NCBI RefSeq assembly: GCF_028736035.1
Contig: NZ_CP117866.1
Location: 7,977,001-8,041,000, forward strand
Direction of reading: 5' to 3'
Source of the DNA: Streptomyces sp. T12
GTDB taxonomy: Bacteria > Actinomycetota > Actinomycetes > Streptomycetales > Streptomycetaceae
DNA length: 64,000 nucleotides
Shown: in pieces, positions 1 to 8,608 of the stretch
Layout: every line of letters begins with the position of its first letter
How positions within the stretch are numbered: position 1 is the stretch's first letter
The notes under the pieces: generated by a model
Database searches by the model: none
What the model was told of the DNA's origin: nothing
The model's input: only the letters and a program-made list of their open reading frames with translations
Translations under genes and position numbers: made by a program

Positions 1-9
1 CCTTGTCCC

Positions 10-1524
10 ATGAGCAGCAGCGACCGGAGCCAGGCAGTGGGCGTGAAGACATACGAGGTGCGCACCTACGGGTGCCAGATGAACGTCCACGATTCCGAGC
101 GATTGTCCGGGCTGCTCGAAGACGCCGGTTACGTACGCGCCCCCGAGGGCTCGAACGGCGACGCGGACGTCGTCGTCTTCAACACCTGCGCGGTCCGCGA
201 GAACGCCGACAACAAGCTGTACGGCAACCTCGGCCACCTCGCGCCGATGAAGACCAAGCGCCCCGGCATGCAGATCGCGGTCGGCGGCTGTCTCGCGCAG
301 AAGGACCGCGACACCATCGTGAAGCGGGCGCCCTGGGTGGACGTCGTCTTCGGCACGCACAACATCGGCAAGCTGCCCGTCCTGCTGGAACGCGCGCGCG
401 TGCAGGAGGAGGCGCAGGTCGAGATCGCCGAGTCGCTGGAGGCGTTCCCGTCGACGCTGCCGACGCGGCGCGAGAGCGCCTACGCGGCCTGGGTGTCGAT
501 CTCCGTCGGCTGCAACAACACCTGCACCTTCTGCATCGTCCCGGCCCTGCGCGGCAAGGAGAAGGACCGTCGCACCGGCGACATCCTCGCCGAGATCGAG
601 GCCCTGGTCGCCGAGGGCGTCAGCGAGATCACGCTGCTCGGCCAGAACGTCAACGCGTACGGCTCCGACATCGGCGACCGCGAGGCGTTCAGCAAGCTGC
701 TGCGGGCCTGCGGGGCCATCGAGGGCCTGGAGCGCGTCCGCTTCACCTCCCCGCACCCGCGCGACTTCACCGACGACGTCATCGCCGCCATGGCCGAGAC
801 GCCGAACGTGATGCCCCAGCTCCACATGCCGCTCCAGTCCGGCTCGGACACGGTCCTGAAGGCGATGCGCCGCTCCTACCGCCAGGAGCGCTACCTGGGG
901 ATCATCGAGAAGGTCCGCGCCGCCATCCCGCACGCCGCGATCACCACCGACATCATCGTGGGCTTCCCCGGCGAGACCGACGAGGACTTCGAGCAGACGC
1001 TGCACGTGGTCCGCGACGCCCGCTTCGCGCAGGCCTTCACCTTCCAGTACTCCAAGCGCCCCGGAACCCCGGCGGCCACCATGGAGAACCAGATCCCCAA
1101 GCAGGTCGTCCAGGCGCGCTACGAGCGTCTCGTTGCCCTCCAGGAGGAGATCTCCTGGGAAGAGAACAAGAAGCAGGTCGGCCGCACGTTCGAGCTGATG
1201 GTCGCCGAGGGCGAGGGTCGCAAGGACGGCGCCACCCACCGCCTGTCCGGCCGCGCCCCCGACAACCGCCTGGTCCACTTCACCAAGCCGGAGCAGGAGG
1301 TTCGCCCCGGCGACGTGGTGACGGTCGAGATCACGTACGCCGCCCCGCACCACCTCCTCGCCGAGGGCGCCGTCCTCGACGTCCGCCGCACGCGCGCGGG
1401 CGACGCCTGGGAGAAGCGGAACGCCGCCGCGCAGGCCAAGCCGGCCGGTGTGCTGCTCGGCCTGCCCAAGGTGGGCGTACCGGAGCCGCTGCCGGCGGTC
1501 ACCGGAGGCTGCGCCGTCGACTGA
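10..1524 (+). CDS. miaB: tRNA-2-methylthio-N6-dimethylallyladenosine synthase MiaB
   Basis: Radical-SAM methylthiotransferase that adds the 2-methylthio group to i6A37 of tRNAs reading UNN codons. It has 504 residues, the usual length for the family. The N-terminal UPF0004 domain holds the three cysteines of the auxiliary [4Fe-4S] cluster (C22 in YGCQMN, C60 in NTCAVRE, C94 in GGCLAQ). The radical-SAM cluster motif CxxxCxxC is C168/C172/C175. A TRAM RNA-binding domain covers roughly residues 380–450. The start at the tenth base is chosen because the N-terminus aligns just ahead of the YGCQMN strand, but upstream sequence is missing so the ribosome site cannot be checked. Its partner miaA lies 1.8 kb downstream on the same strand. 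Confidence 0.95.
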   Translation: MSSSDRSQAVGVKTYEVRTYGCQMNVHDSERLSGLLEDAGYVRAPEGSNGDADVVVFNTCAVRENADNKLYGNLGHLAPMKTKRPGMQIAVGGCLAQKDRDTIVKRAPWVDVVFGTHNIGKLPVLLERARVQEEAQVEIAESLEAFPSTLPTRRESAYAAWVSISVGCNNTCTFCIVPALRGKEKDRRTGDILAEIEALVAEGVSEITLLGQNVNAYGSDIGDREAFSKLLRACGAIEGLERVRFTSPHPRDFTDDVIAAMAETPNVMPQLHMPLQSGSDTVLKAMRRSYRQERYLGIIEKVRAAIPHAAITTDIIVGFPGETDEDFEQTLHVVRDARFAQAFTFQYSKRPGTPAATMENQIPKQVVQARYERLVALQEEISWEENKKQVGRTFELMVAEGEGRKDGATHRLSGRAPDNRLVHFTKPEQEVRPGDVVTVEITYAAPHHLLAEGAVLDVRRTRAGDAWEKRNAAAQAKPAGVLLGLPKVGVPEPLPAVTGGCAVD

Positions 1525-1742
1525 CCGGGCTGACTGACTGACCGGGCGCCGACGGACCGCGACTGACCAGGCCACGACACACATGGCCGCGACAGAGCGG
1601 ACCGCGACAGAGCGGACGGCGACAGACCGGACCGGCGAGAGGCCAGAGATCGGACCACGAGCGACTGGACCACGCCGGTCGACGCCCGTGACCAAAGGAC
1701 GCGTCCCGGGTGCCCCCTGGGCCGCGCAGTAGGCTGCCGATC

Positions 1743-2471
1743 ATGCTTGTCGCCGCCGCAGTCTGCCCTTGCCCCCCGCTCCTCGTGCCCGAGCTCGCCG
1801 CGGGTGCCGCGCCCGAGCTGGATGCCGCGCGAGCCGCCTGCACGGACGCGCTCGGCGTGCTCGCGGCCGCCCGGCCGGACCTTCTCGTGGTCGTCGGCAC
1901 TGCCGAGGAGAGCGGGCACGGGACATATGCGGAAGGTACGCCGGGCTCCTTCCGTGGCTTCGGCGTGGACATCGACGTACGGCTGGGCGGGGTCCAGGAC
2001 GGCGCGGCCGCCCCGGTGCCGTCGGAACCCCGTCTGCCCACCTCGTTGACCGTCGCCGCGTGGCTGCTGGAGCGGACCGGGTGGTCGGATGCCCCGATCG
2101 AGGGACTCGGTGTGGGGGAACCTCTGGAGGCCGAGCGGTGTATTGAAGTCGGAAGGGACATCGCCGCCCGGGCCGAGCGGGTGGCGATGCTGGTGATGGG
2201 CGACGCCAGCGCCTGCCGCACGCTCAAGGCTCCCGGCTACCTCGACGAGCGGGCGGCACCTTTCGACGCGTCCGTCGCGCGTGCGCTGGGCAAGGCGGAC
2301 GTGGCCGCGCTCAGGACGCTGGACACCGAGCTCGCGCGTGAGCTGAAGGCCTCGGGCCGGGCCCCGTGGCAGGTCCTCGCGGGAGCCGCCGAGGAGGCGG
2401 GCCTTTCGGGCGCCCTGCTGTACGAGGACGCGCCGTACGGGGTGGGGTACCTGGTCGCGACCTGGTCGTAG
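1743..2471 (+). CDS. class III extradiol dioxygenase subunit B-like domain protein
   Basis: Protein of 242 residues beginning MLVAAAVCPCPPLLVPEL, a signature of an actinobacterial family annotated as extradiol ring-cleavage dioxygenase class III subunit B-like. It is conserved between miaB and miaA in Streptomyces. The substrate is unknown; I see no clear non-haem iron ligand set and would not claim dioxygenase activity. The ATG at 1743 is chosen because the conserved N-terminal strand begins there; an in-frame ATG 33 bp upstream would add an unconserved stretch. A strong hairpin (2495–2537) follows the stop. Confidence 0.85.
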   Translation: MLVAAAVCPCPPLLVPELAAGAAPELDAARAACTDALGVLAAARPDLLVVVGTAEESGHGTYAEGTPGSFRGFGVDIDVRLGGVQDGAAAPVPSEPRLPTSLTVAAWLLERTGWSDAPIEGLGVGEPLEAERCIEVGRDIAARAERVAMLVMGDASACRTLKAPGYLDERAAPFDASVARALGKADVAALRTLDTELARELKASGRAPWQVLAGAAEEAGLSGALLYEDAPYGVGYLVATWS

Positions 2472-2494
2472 GGCGGGTCGGGGCCGCCCGAAAA

Positions 2495-2537
2495 CGACGG
2501 ACGGCCGGGAGCCCTCGAGCTCCGCGGCCGTCCGTCG
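2495..2537. terminator. bidirectional hairpin terminator
   Basis: A perfect 13-bp inverted repeat (CGACGGACGGCCG at 2495–2507 and its complement at 2525–2537) lies between two convergent genes. It probably ends both transcripts. Confidence 0.8.
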
Positions 2538-2546
2538 ATGTGCCGT

Positions 2547-2816
2547 TCAGGTGGTCGGCGGGGGTGCGTCCGGTGGCGGCGTGCTACTGCCCGTCGCCGT
2601 GTGGTCGCCCTTGTGCGCGAGTCGGTCCATGGCGCCCTTGGCCTTGTCCGTGCCCGTGTGGATCTTGCCGCTGTACTTGCCCTTGGTCTTCTCGTCGACG
2701 ACCTTCGCAGCCTTGTCGAGGCCGTGTTGAACCTGTTCCTCGTGCCGCTGCGCGAAGTGGGAGACCTTGTCCTTGGCCGGGGCGAGTTTGGCTTTCAAAT
2801 TGTCCATCAGACCCAT
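2547..2816 (-). CDS. MT0933-like antitoxin family small protein
   Basis: Protein of 89 residues, lysine/alanine-rich and helical, beginning MGLMDNLKAKLAPAKDKV and containing DKAAKVVDEKTKGKYS. This matches the MT0933-type antitoxin family (PF14013), common in actinobacteria and named after a predicted mycobacterial antitoxin. No toxin gene lies next to it: the neighbours are miaA, an acidic small protein and the dioxygenase-like gene, so a toxin–antitoxin role is doubtful. The tail after about residue 75 is proline/threonine-rich and probably disordered. It may be co-transcribed with the acidic protein gene that ends 25 bp upstream of it. Confidence 0.8.
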   Translation of the reverse strand: MGLMDNLKAKLAPAKDKVSHFAQRHEEQVQHGLDKAAKVVDEKTKGKYSGKIHTGTDKAKGAMDRLAHKGDHTATGSSTPPPDAPPPTT

Positions 2817-2840
2817 GCTTCACCTTCCCGCGCGGGGCAG

Positions 2841-3122
2841 TTACGTGCGGGCGCCCTCGTCGGCCTCACGGTCGGCCGCCTCGTCGGCGGACTGCTGCTT
2901 GGGGATCTCGACGCCGTCGTCGGTGTCGGCCTCGCCGGGCTCCGCCGCCGTCGACTGGGCCCCGTCCTCGGCCCCGTCCTCAGCCTGGGCCTCGGCCGAC
3001 CCCTTCGCCTCTGCCGCCCCCTCCGCCGCGGGTTCGGCCGTTGGTGTGTCGGCCTGCGCCTCGGCGGTTGACGCCTCCTCCGTAGCCTTCGACCTCCGGA
3101 GAAGTCGTGCGAAAACGCCCAT
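2841..3122 (-). CDS. acidic Ala/Glu-rich small hypothetical protein
   Basis: Protein of 93 residues with a short basic N-terminus (MGVFARLLRRSK) followed by about 80 residues dominated by Ala, Glu, Asp, Thr and Gln, predicted to be disordered. No catalytic motif is visible. The ATG at 3122 is preceded by a good GGAG ribosome site; longer starts run into the miaA promoter region. It is divergent from miaA with about 180 bp between the starts. Function unknown; a small membrane- or nucleic-acid-tethered linker protein is possible from the basic head, but this is only inference. Confidence 0.65.
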   Translation of the reverse strand: MGVFARLLRRSKATEEASTAEAQADTPTAEPAAEGAAEAKGSAEAQAEDGAEDGAQSTAAEPGEADTDDGVEIPKQQSADEAADREADEGART

Positions 3123-3304
3123 ATCCACTCCATACGTTACTCGTGCGGGCGAAATCCCGCGTCGTCCGGTGCGTCCGTTTGCGTCGCCCGGTCGCCGCCT
3201 CCGCGAAACCGGCGGCGAAAACCTCGCAACTGGCAACGACCCCGCGCGCGTGCCGTCACGTAACTCGTTCGAGGCCACCCCAAGAGGTTTGCGAGACTGG
3301 GTCG

Positions 3305-4243
3305 GTGAGCAGCGCATCCTCCACCCCCCGAGTCATCGCCGTCGTCGGACCGACCGCGGCCGGAAAGTCCGATCTGGGCGTGTTCCTGGCCCAGCGGCTC
3401 GGCGGCGAGGTCGTCAACGCCGACTCCATGCAGCTCTACCGAGGGATGGACATCGGCACCGCCAAGCTGACGCCCGACGAGCGCGCCGGTGTCCCGCACC
3501 ACCTGCTGGACATCTGGGACGTGACGGTCACGGCGTCCGTAGCCGAGTACCAGCGGCTCGCGCGGGAGCGGATCGACGCGCTGCTGGCCGAAGGGCGCTG
3601 GCCGATCCTGGTCGGCGGCTCGGGACTGTACGTCCGCGGGGCCGTCGACAACCTGGAGTTCCCCGGCACCGACCCCGAGGTCAGGGCCCGGCTGGAGGAG
3701 GAGCTCGCGCTGCGCGGCTCCGGGGCGCTGCACGCCCGCCTGGCCGCCGCCGACCCCGAGGCCGCGCAGGCGATCCTGCCCAGCAACGGGCGCCGTATCG
3801 TCCGGGCCCTCGAGGTGATCGAGATCACCGGCCAGCCCTTCACCGCCAACCTCCCCGGCCACGACTCGGTCTACGACACGGTCCAGATCGGCGTCGACGT
3901 GGCCCGTCCCGAGCTGGACGAGCGCATCGCGCGCCGGGTCGACCGGATGTGGGACGCCGGGCTCGTGGAGGAGGTCCGCGCGCTGGAGGCGCAAGGGCTG
4001 CGCGAGGGGCGTACGGCCTCGCGGGCGCTTGGCTACCAGCAGGTGCTCGGGGCGCTCGCCGGGGAGTGCACCCTCGCAGAGGCGCGCGCCGAGACCGTAC
4101 GTGCCACCAAGCGCTTCGCGCGCCGCCAGGATTCATGGTTCAGGCGCGACCCGCGGGTGCACTGGCTAAGCGGGGCTGCGGCGGATCTCACAGAACTTCC
4201 GCATCTCGCCCTGGCGTTGGTCGAACGACCGGTTACAGCCTGA
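3305..4243 (+). CDS. miaA: tRNA dimethylallyltransferase MiaA
   Basis: Transfers the dimethylallyl group from DMAPP to N6 of A37 in tRNA, making the i6A substrate of MiaB. It has 312 residues, the usual length. The P-loop GPTAAGKS is at residues 15–22 and is followed by the conserved DSMQLYRGMDIGTAK stretch. Near the C-terminus RATKRFARRQDSWFRRD is the typical MiaA tail. GTG at 3305 is chosen because the P-loop then sits 15 residues in, as in relatives; an upstream in-frame start would add 66 unconserved residues. Confidence 0.95.
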   Translation: MSSASSTPRVIAVVGPTAAGKSDLGVFLAQRLGGEVVNADSMQLYRGMDIGTAKLTPDERAGVPHHLLDIWDVTVTASVAEYQRLARERIDALLAEGRWPILVGGSGLYVRGAVDNLEFPGTDPEVRARLEEELALRGSGALHARLAAADPEAAQAILPSNGRRIVRALEVIEITGQPFTANLPGHDSVYDTVQIGVDVARPELDERIARRVDRMWDAGLVEEVRALEAQGLREGRTASRALGYQQVLGALAGECTLAEARAETVRATKRFARRQDSWFRRDPRVHWLSGAAADLTELPHLALALVERPVTA

Positions 4244-4351
4244 TCACGTGATGGCATCGGGACGCTCCGGCCGCCGTCCGGGCCTCCGACACCATGCCAT
4301 CATCGAGCTTCGATCGACCAAGTGGAGTCCGAGTTGGGAGGGCGCGTGGCG

Positions 4352-4855
4352 ATGGAGGCCGGCCCTCGCGACACCGCACAAGGTACCGAGAACGCCACCA
4401 CCGACCGGGGTGAACGGGAGCAGGACGGCGACCGTCTGAGCCCCGACGGGCCCGACGAAGCGGAAGGCGGCGTCATCGACGACGGCCCCGAGCCCGAGGA
4501 GATGTACGCGAGCGGCCCGGAGGTCGAGGTCGAGCTGCGCCCGCAGCGCCGACTGCGTATCTGGCAGCTCGCGCCCATCGTGTCCCTCGCCGCGGTCGGC
4601 TCCCTGATGTTCGCGTTCCCGCTGGCCTTCGACTTCGGCGACAGCGGAGCCGTGATCGCCATGCTGGGGCTCCTGATCTGCTCCTGCGCGGCCGGCTGGG
4701 GCATGATGGCCGCCCGCCGGGTGGGCTACACCTGGCCCGGCCTGCCGCCGCGGGGTGCCGGGCGCAGGGCGGACTGGCGGGTCGTGGTGGCCTACGCCCT
4801 GCTCGTGGCCGCGGTGGTCGTGCTCGCCGTGTGGCGCGTGGCCCGGCTGCGCTGA
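4352..4855 (+). CDS. hypothetical membrane protein with acidic N-terminus
   Basis: Protein of 167 residues. The first 70 are acidic and disordered (many Glu, Asp, Gly). Three hydrophobic segments follow, at about 84–107, 108–128 and 146–162, separated by a basic loop. No family was recognised beyond conserved actinobacterial membrane protein. ATG at 4352 has a GGGAGGG ribosome site nine bases upstream; GTG at 4346 or 4322 are alternative starts. It lies between miaA and dapF on the same strand. Confidence 0.65.
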   Translation: MEAGPRDTAQGTENATTDRGEREQDGDRLSPDGPDEAEGGVIDDGPEPEEMYASGPEVEVELRPQRRLRIWQLAPIVSLAAVGSLMFAFPLAFDFGDSGAVIAMLGLLICSCAAGWGMMAARRVGYTWPGLPPRGAGRRADWRVVVAYALLVAAVVVLAVWRVARLR

Positions 4856-4864
4856 CCTTCACGC

Positions 4865-4932
4865 GCGCGTGGATCGGCGTACGACCACGCGGGCGCGTGG
4901 ATCGGCGTACGACCACGCGGGCGCGTGGGCTG
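4865..4932. repeat. 28-bp tandem repeat upstream of dapF
   Basis: Two complete 28-bp copies begin at 4865 and 4893 with the 10-mer GCGCGTGGAT, and a diverged partial copy starts at 4921. Each unit contains a GTACGAC / CGTAC element. The array ends about 50 bp before the dapF start, inside its promoter region. Confidence 0.85.
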
Positions 4933-4985
4933 TCGTACGACTCGCACAGGCATGGCTTGTCGTACCGACCCCTTACGATCGAGGA

Positions 4986-5855
4986 ATGAGCACGCGGATC
5001 GCCTTCCTCAAGGGGCACGGCACCGAGAACGACTTCGTGATCGTCCCGGACCCCGAGAACACCATCGACCTGCCCCCGGCCGCCGTCGCCGCCCTGTGCG
5101 ACCGCCGCGCGGGCATCGGCGGTGACGGACTGCTGCATGTGGTGCGGTCCGCGGCACACCCCGAGGCCAGGGACATGGCGGCCGAGGCCGAGTGGTTCAT
5201 GGACTACCGCAACGGCGACGGCTCGGTCGCGGAGATGTGCGGCAACGGTGTGCGCGTGTTCGCGCGCTACCTCCAGCGGGCCGGACACGCCGTCGAGGGC
5301 GACCTCGCGGTCGCCACGCGCGGGGGCGTGAAGACCGTGCACATCGCCAAGGACGGGGATGTCACGGTCGGCATGGGCAAGGCGCTGCTCCCCGAAGGGG
5401 ACGTCACGGTCAGCGTCGGCCCGCGCAGCTGGCCCGCGCGCAACGTGAACATGGGCAACCCGCACGCCGTCGCCTTCGTGGACGACCTCGCGCACGCCGG
5501 TGACCTGTACTCCCCGCCGCCGTTCAGCCCTGCCTCCGCCTACCCGGACGGGGTCAACGTCGAGTTCGTGGTCGACCGCGGGCCCCGGCATGTCGCCCTG
5601 CGCGTGCATGAGCGCGGTGCCGGCGAGACCCGTTCGTGCGGCACGGGCGCGTGCGCCGTCGCCGTGGCCGCCGCGCGGCGGGACGGCGCCGATCCGACGG
5701 TCACCGGTGCCCCCGCGACGTACACCGTCGATGTGCCGGGCGGCACCCTGGTGATCACCGAGCGGGCGGACGGCGAGATCGAGATGACCGGCCCCGCGGT
5801 GATCGTCGCCGAGGGCGAGATCGACGCGGACTGGCTGGAAAACGCGGTCCGTTGA
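4986..5855 (+). CDS. dapF: diaminopimelate epimerase DapF
   Basis: Converts LL- to meso-diaminopimelate, the lysine precursor (Streptomyces peptidoglycan itself uses the LL form). It has 289 residues with the two-fold epimerase fold. The catalytic cysteine pair is C85 (EMCGNGVRVFAR) and C218 (RSCGTGACAV). The N-terminal substrate motif KGHGTENDFV is present. ATG at 4986 gives the standard N-terminus. The tandem repeat at 4865–4932 lies directly upstream and a hairpin terminator follows. Confidence 0.96.
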   Translation: MSTRIAFLKGHGTENDFVIVPDPENTIDLPPAAVAALCDRRAGIGGDGLLHVVRSAAHPEARDMAAEAEWFMDYRNGDGSVAEMCGNGVRVFARYLQRAGHAVEGDLAVATRGGVKTVHIAKDGDVTVGMGKALLPEGDVTVSVGPRSWPARNVNMGNPHAVAFVDDLAHAGDLYSPPPFSPASAYPDGVNVEFVVDRGPRHVALRVHERGAGETRSCGTGACAVAVAAARRDGADPTVTGAPATYTVDVPGGTLVITERADGEIEMTGPAVIVAEGEIDADWLENAVR

Positions 5856-5896
5856 GGGACGGGGCGGCTTGGTATCCCAGCCTCGACCGCTCCGGT

Positions 5897-5928
5897 GCCT
5901 GTCACCGGCCCCTTCCGGGGTGACAGGC
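5897..5928 (+). terminator. dapF terminator hairpin
   Basis: A perfect 10-bp stem (GCCTGTCACC at 5897–5906, complement at 5919–5928) lies 40 bp after the dapF stop. Confidence 0.75.
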
Positions 5929-6154
5929 GCGTTCGAAATCATGGCCGGTCGTCTGTCAGGTGGCGGAAAATCGTAAACCTGTGAACCCTCGCTCGAATGG
6001 GTGATCCGTTTCACGCTCGGCGAGAGGCGGTCAGCCGCACGTGATGGGCTCGGTAGCATCAAGCACCGGCCCGGACGGGGGAGATGTCGCCATCCCCTGA
6101 GCCGTGTCCGCCATGGGGCACCTCGTCCGCCGGTCCACGCAGCCGGAGGTGCCC

Positions 6155-8347
6155 ATGAGTGCGGAGGCAACGAATTCCGCGACGCCAGGCCCGGTAGCAG
6201 GCCCTGTGACGCCTGCGGTGTCCCGCAGGAAGGCCCGCGCCCGGATCGATCTGCGCCGCCTCGGGCGGGCCGCGCTGCTCGGCCCCGCCTCACGCGGCCG
6301 GCTGCCCGACGCCATCAGCCATGTCGTCGACGCCCACCGCGCCCACCATCCGGACGCCGACCTCGAACCGCTGCGCCGCGCCTACGTGCTGGCGGAGTCC
6401 TCGCACCGCGGCCAGATGCGCAAGAGCGGCGAGCCGTACATCACGCACCCGCTCGCGGTGACCCTGATCCTCGCCGAACTCGGTGCGGAGACCACGACCT
6501 TGACGGCCTCTCTGCTCCACGACACGGTCGAGGACACCGATGTGACGCTCGATCAGGTCGGTGACCAGTTCGGCGCGGAGGTCCGCTTCCTCGTCGACGG
6601 CGTGACGAAGCTGGAGAAGGTCGACTACGGCGCCGCCGCCGAGCCGGAGACCTTCCGCAAGATGCTCGTAGCCACCGGGAACGACGTCCGTGTGATGTCG
6701 ATCAAACTCGCCGACCGGCTGCACAACATGCGCACCCTCGGTGTGATGCGCCCCGAGAAGCAGGCCCGCATCGCCAAGGTGACCCGCGACGTCCTCATCC
6801 CGCTCGCCGAACGGCTCGGCGTCCAGGCGCTCAAGACCGAGCTGGAAGACCTGGTCTTCGCGATCCTGCATCCGGACGAGTACGAGCACACACGGGAGTT
6901 GATCGTCGAGAACGCCTCCCGCACCGATGATCCGCTCGCGGAGATGGCCGACGCGATGCGCAAGATCCTGCGCGAAGCAGACATCCAGGCCGAAGTCCTC
7001 ATCCGGCCACGGCACTTCGTCTCCGTGCACCGGGTGTCCCGCAAGCGCGGACGGCTGCGCGGCGCCGACTTCGGACGGCTGCTGGTACTGGTGAACGAGG
7101 ACGCGGACTGTTACGGCGTCCTGGGCGAACTGCACACCTGTATGACGCCGGTCGTCTCGGAGTTCAAGGACTTCATCGCCGTCCCCAAGTTCAACCTGTA
7201 CCAGTCGCTGCACACCGCTGTCGCCCGCGCGGACGGCCAGGTCACCGAAGTCCTCATCCGTACCCACCAGATGCACAAGGTCGCCGAGGCCGGTGTCGTC
7301 GCGCTCGGCAATCCCTACGCTCCTCCTTCGGAGGAGCAGGCCGCTTCGAGTGACGGCGAGCGTGCCGACCCCACGCGCCCCGGCTGGCTGTCCCGGCTCC
7401 TCGACTGGCAGGAGGCCGCGCCCGACCCGGACACCTTCTGGTCCACGCTGCGCGAGGACCTCGCCCAGGACCGTGAGATCACCGTCTTCCGGCCCGACGG
7501 CGGCACCCTGGGCCTGCCCGAGGGCGCGACCTGTGTGGACGCGGCGTATGCGCAGTACGGCGAGGACGCGCACGCGTGCATCGGAGCCCGCGTCAACGGC
7601 CGCCTGGCGACGCTCAGCACGGTTCTGCGGGACGGGGACACCGTCCAGCTCCTCATGGGCCAGGACCCGGCCTCGGAGCCCTCCAGGGAGTGGCTGGAGC
7701 ACGCCCACACGGCTGCCGCCCGGATCGCCATCCAGCGGTGGCTGGCCGCCCATCCCGCGCAGGGCGACGCGGCCGGGGCCGAGGAGACCGGGGTGCTCTT
7801 CCGGCCCACAGCGGACGGTTCGGCGGGCCAGGAGGCTGTCGCGGACGGGCAGGGTGCCCGCCCTGTCGTCGAGGGGCCGGCCGGCCGCCCCGCCACAGCC
7901 GACGTCCTCGTCGACCGGCCGGGCGCGACCGTACGCCTCGCCGGCTGCTGCACCCCCGTACCGCCCGACGAGGTCACCGGGTTCTCCGTGCGCGGGGGAG
8001 TGGTGACCGTCCACCGCGCCGAGTGCGCCGCGGTGGCGCGTATGAAGAGCGCGGGGCGCGCGGAGGTCGGCGTGCGCTGGGGTGACACCACTGAGTGCCG
8101 GGTCACTCTGGTCGCCGAATCGTTCGTCCGCCCGCACCTGCTGGCCGACCTCACGGAAGCGATGGCCCTGGAGGGCGCCGAAATCGTCTCGGCGACGGTC
8201 GAGCCCCCGACCCAGCAGCGCGTGCGCCACACCTACACGGTCCAACTCCCGGACGCGGCGTTGCTCCCGGGGCTGATGCGGGCGATGCGGAACGTGGCGG
8301 GCGTGTATGACGTGAGCAGGGCGCAGCCACAGATGCAGGGGGCGTGA
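6155..8347 (+). CDS. rshA: RelA/SpoT-family (p)ppGpp hydrolase/synthetase RshA
   Basis: Long RSH protein of 730 residues, the second Streptomyces RelA/SpoT homologue (RshA), distinct from RelA. Domains in order: HD hydrolase (about 70–230) with intact GEPYITHP, LLHDTVEDTD and KLADRLHNMRTL; synthetase (about 280–390) with RPRHFVSVHR, FKDFIAVPK, YQSLHT and EVLIRT; TGS (about 440–505); C-terminal ACT domain. The synthetase core departs from consensus: the usual DLxAIR strand reads DFGRLL and the EYGxAAHW motif reads EAGVVALG. Hydrolysis is therefore better supported than synthesis. ATG at 6155 has GGAGG five bases upstream; an in-frame ATG at 6104 has no good site. Confidence 0.9.
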   Translation: MSAEATNSATPGPVAGPVTPAVSRRKARARIDLRRLGRAALLGPASRGRLPDAISHVVDAHRAHHPDADLEPLRRAYVLAESSHRGQMRKSGEPYITHPLAVTLILAELGAETTTLTASLLHDTVEDTDVTLDQVGDQFGAEVRFLVDGVTKLEKVDYGAAAEPETFRKMLVATGNDVRVMSIKLADRLHNMRTLGVMRPEKQARIAKVTRDVLIPLAERLGVQALKTELEDLVFAILHPDEYEHTRELIVENASRTDDPLAEMADAMRKILREADIQAEVLIRPRHFVSVHRVSRKRGRLRGADFGRLLVLVNEDADCYGVLGELHTCMTPVVSEFKDFIAVPKFNLYQSLHTAVARADGQVTEVLIRTHQMHKVAEAGVVALGNPYAPPSEEQAASSDGERADPTRPGWLSRLLDWQEAAPDPDTFWSTLREDLAQDREITVFRPDGGTLGLPEGATCVDAAYAQYGEDAHACIGARVNGRLATLSTVLRDGDTVQLLMGQDPASEPSREWLEHAHTAAARIAIQRWLAAHPAQGDAAGAEETGVLFRPTADGSAGQEAVADGQGARPVVEGPAGRPATADVLVDRPGATVRLAGCCTPVPPDEVTGFSVRGGVVTVHRAECAAVARMKSAGRAEVGVRWGDTTECRVTLVAESFVRPHLLADLTEAMALEGAEIVSATVEPPTQQRVRHTYTVQLPDAALLPGLMRAMRNVAGVYDVSRAQPQMQGA

Positions 8348-8608
8348 GGCGGCGTCGCCGCGACGCCGGCTTCACGCAGTACGGGAAACGAGCCCCGCAG
8401 GCGGGCCCGGCACGGGCGAGGGCGATGGGCGCCGGATGCGCGCACGCGAACGGGTGCACGCCCCGGGGGAGTATCGCCGTGTCAGCCCGCACACCCACGC
8501 CGTCCCCCGAACGACCGCACCCTCCCAGCACCCACCCGACACCCCCGTTCGAGTGTGCCGGTCGCGCGTCGTCGACGCCGCGCACGCGCGCGCTGATAGC
8601 CGTGGTGC

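Noticed and set aside
2547..2816. A complete toxin–antitoxin module at the MT0933-like antitoxin
   Set aside because: No toxin-like gene is adjacent; the neighbour is an acidic disordered protein.
4473..6293. Long minus-strand frame over dapF
   Set aside because: dapF on the plus strand is unambiguous; the antisense product has no domain.
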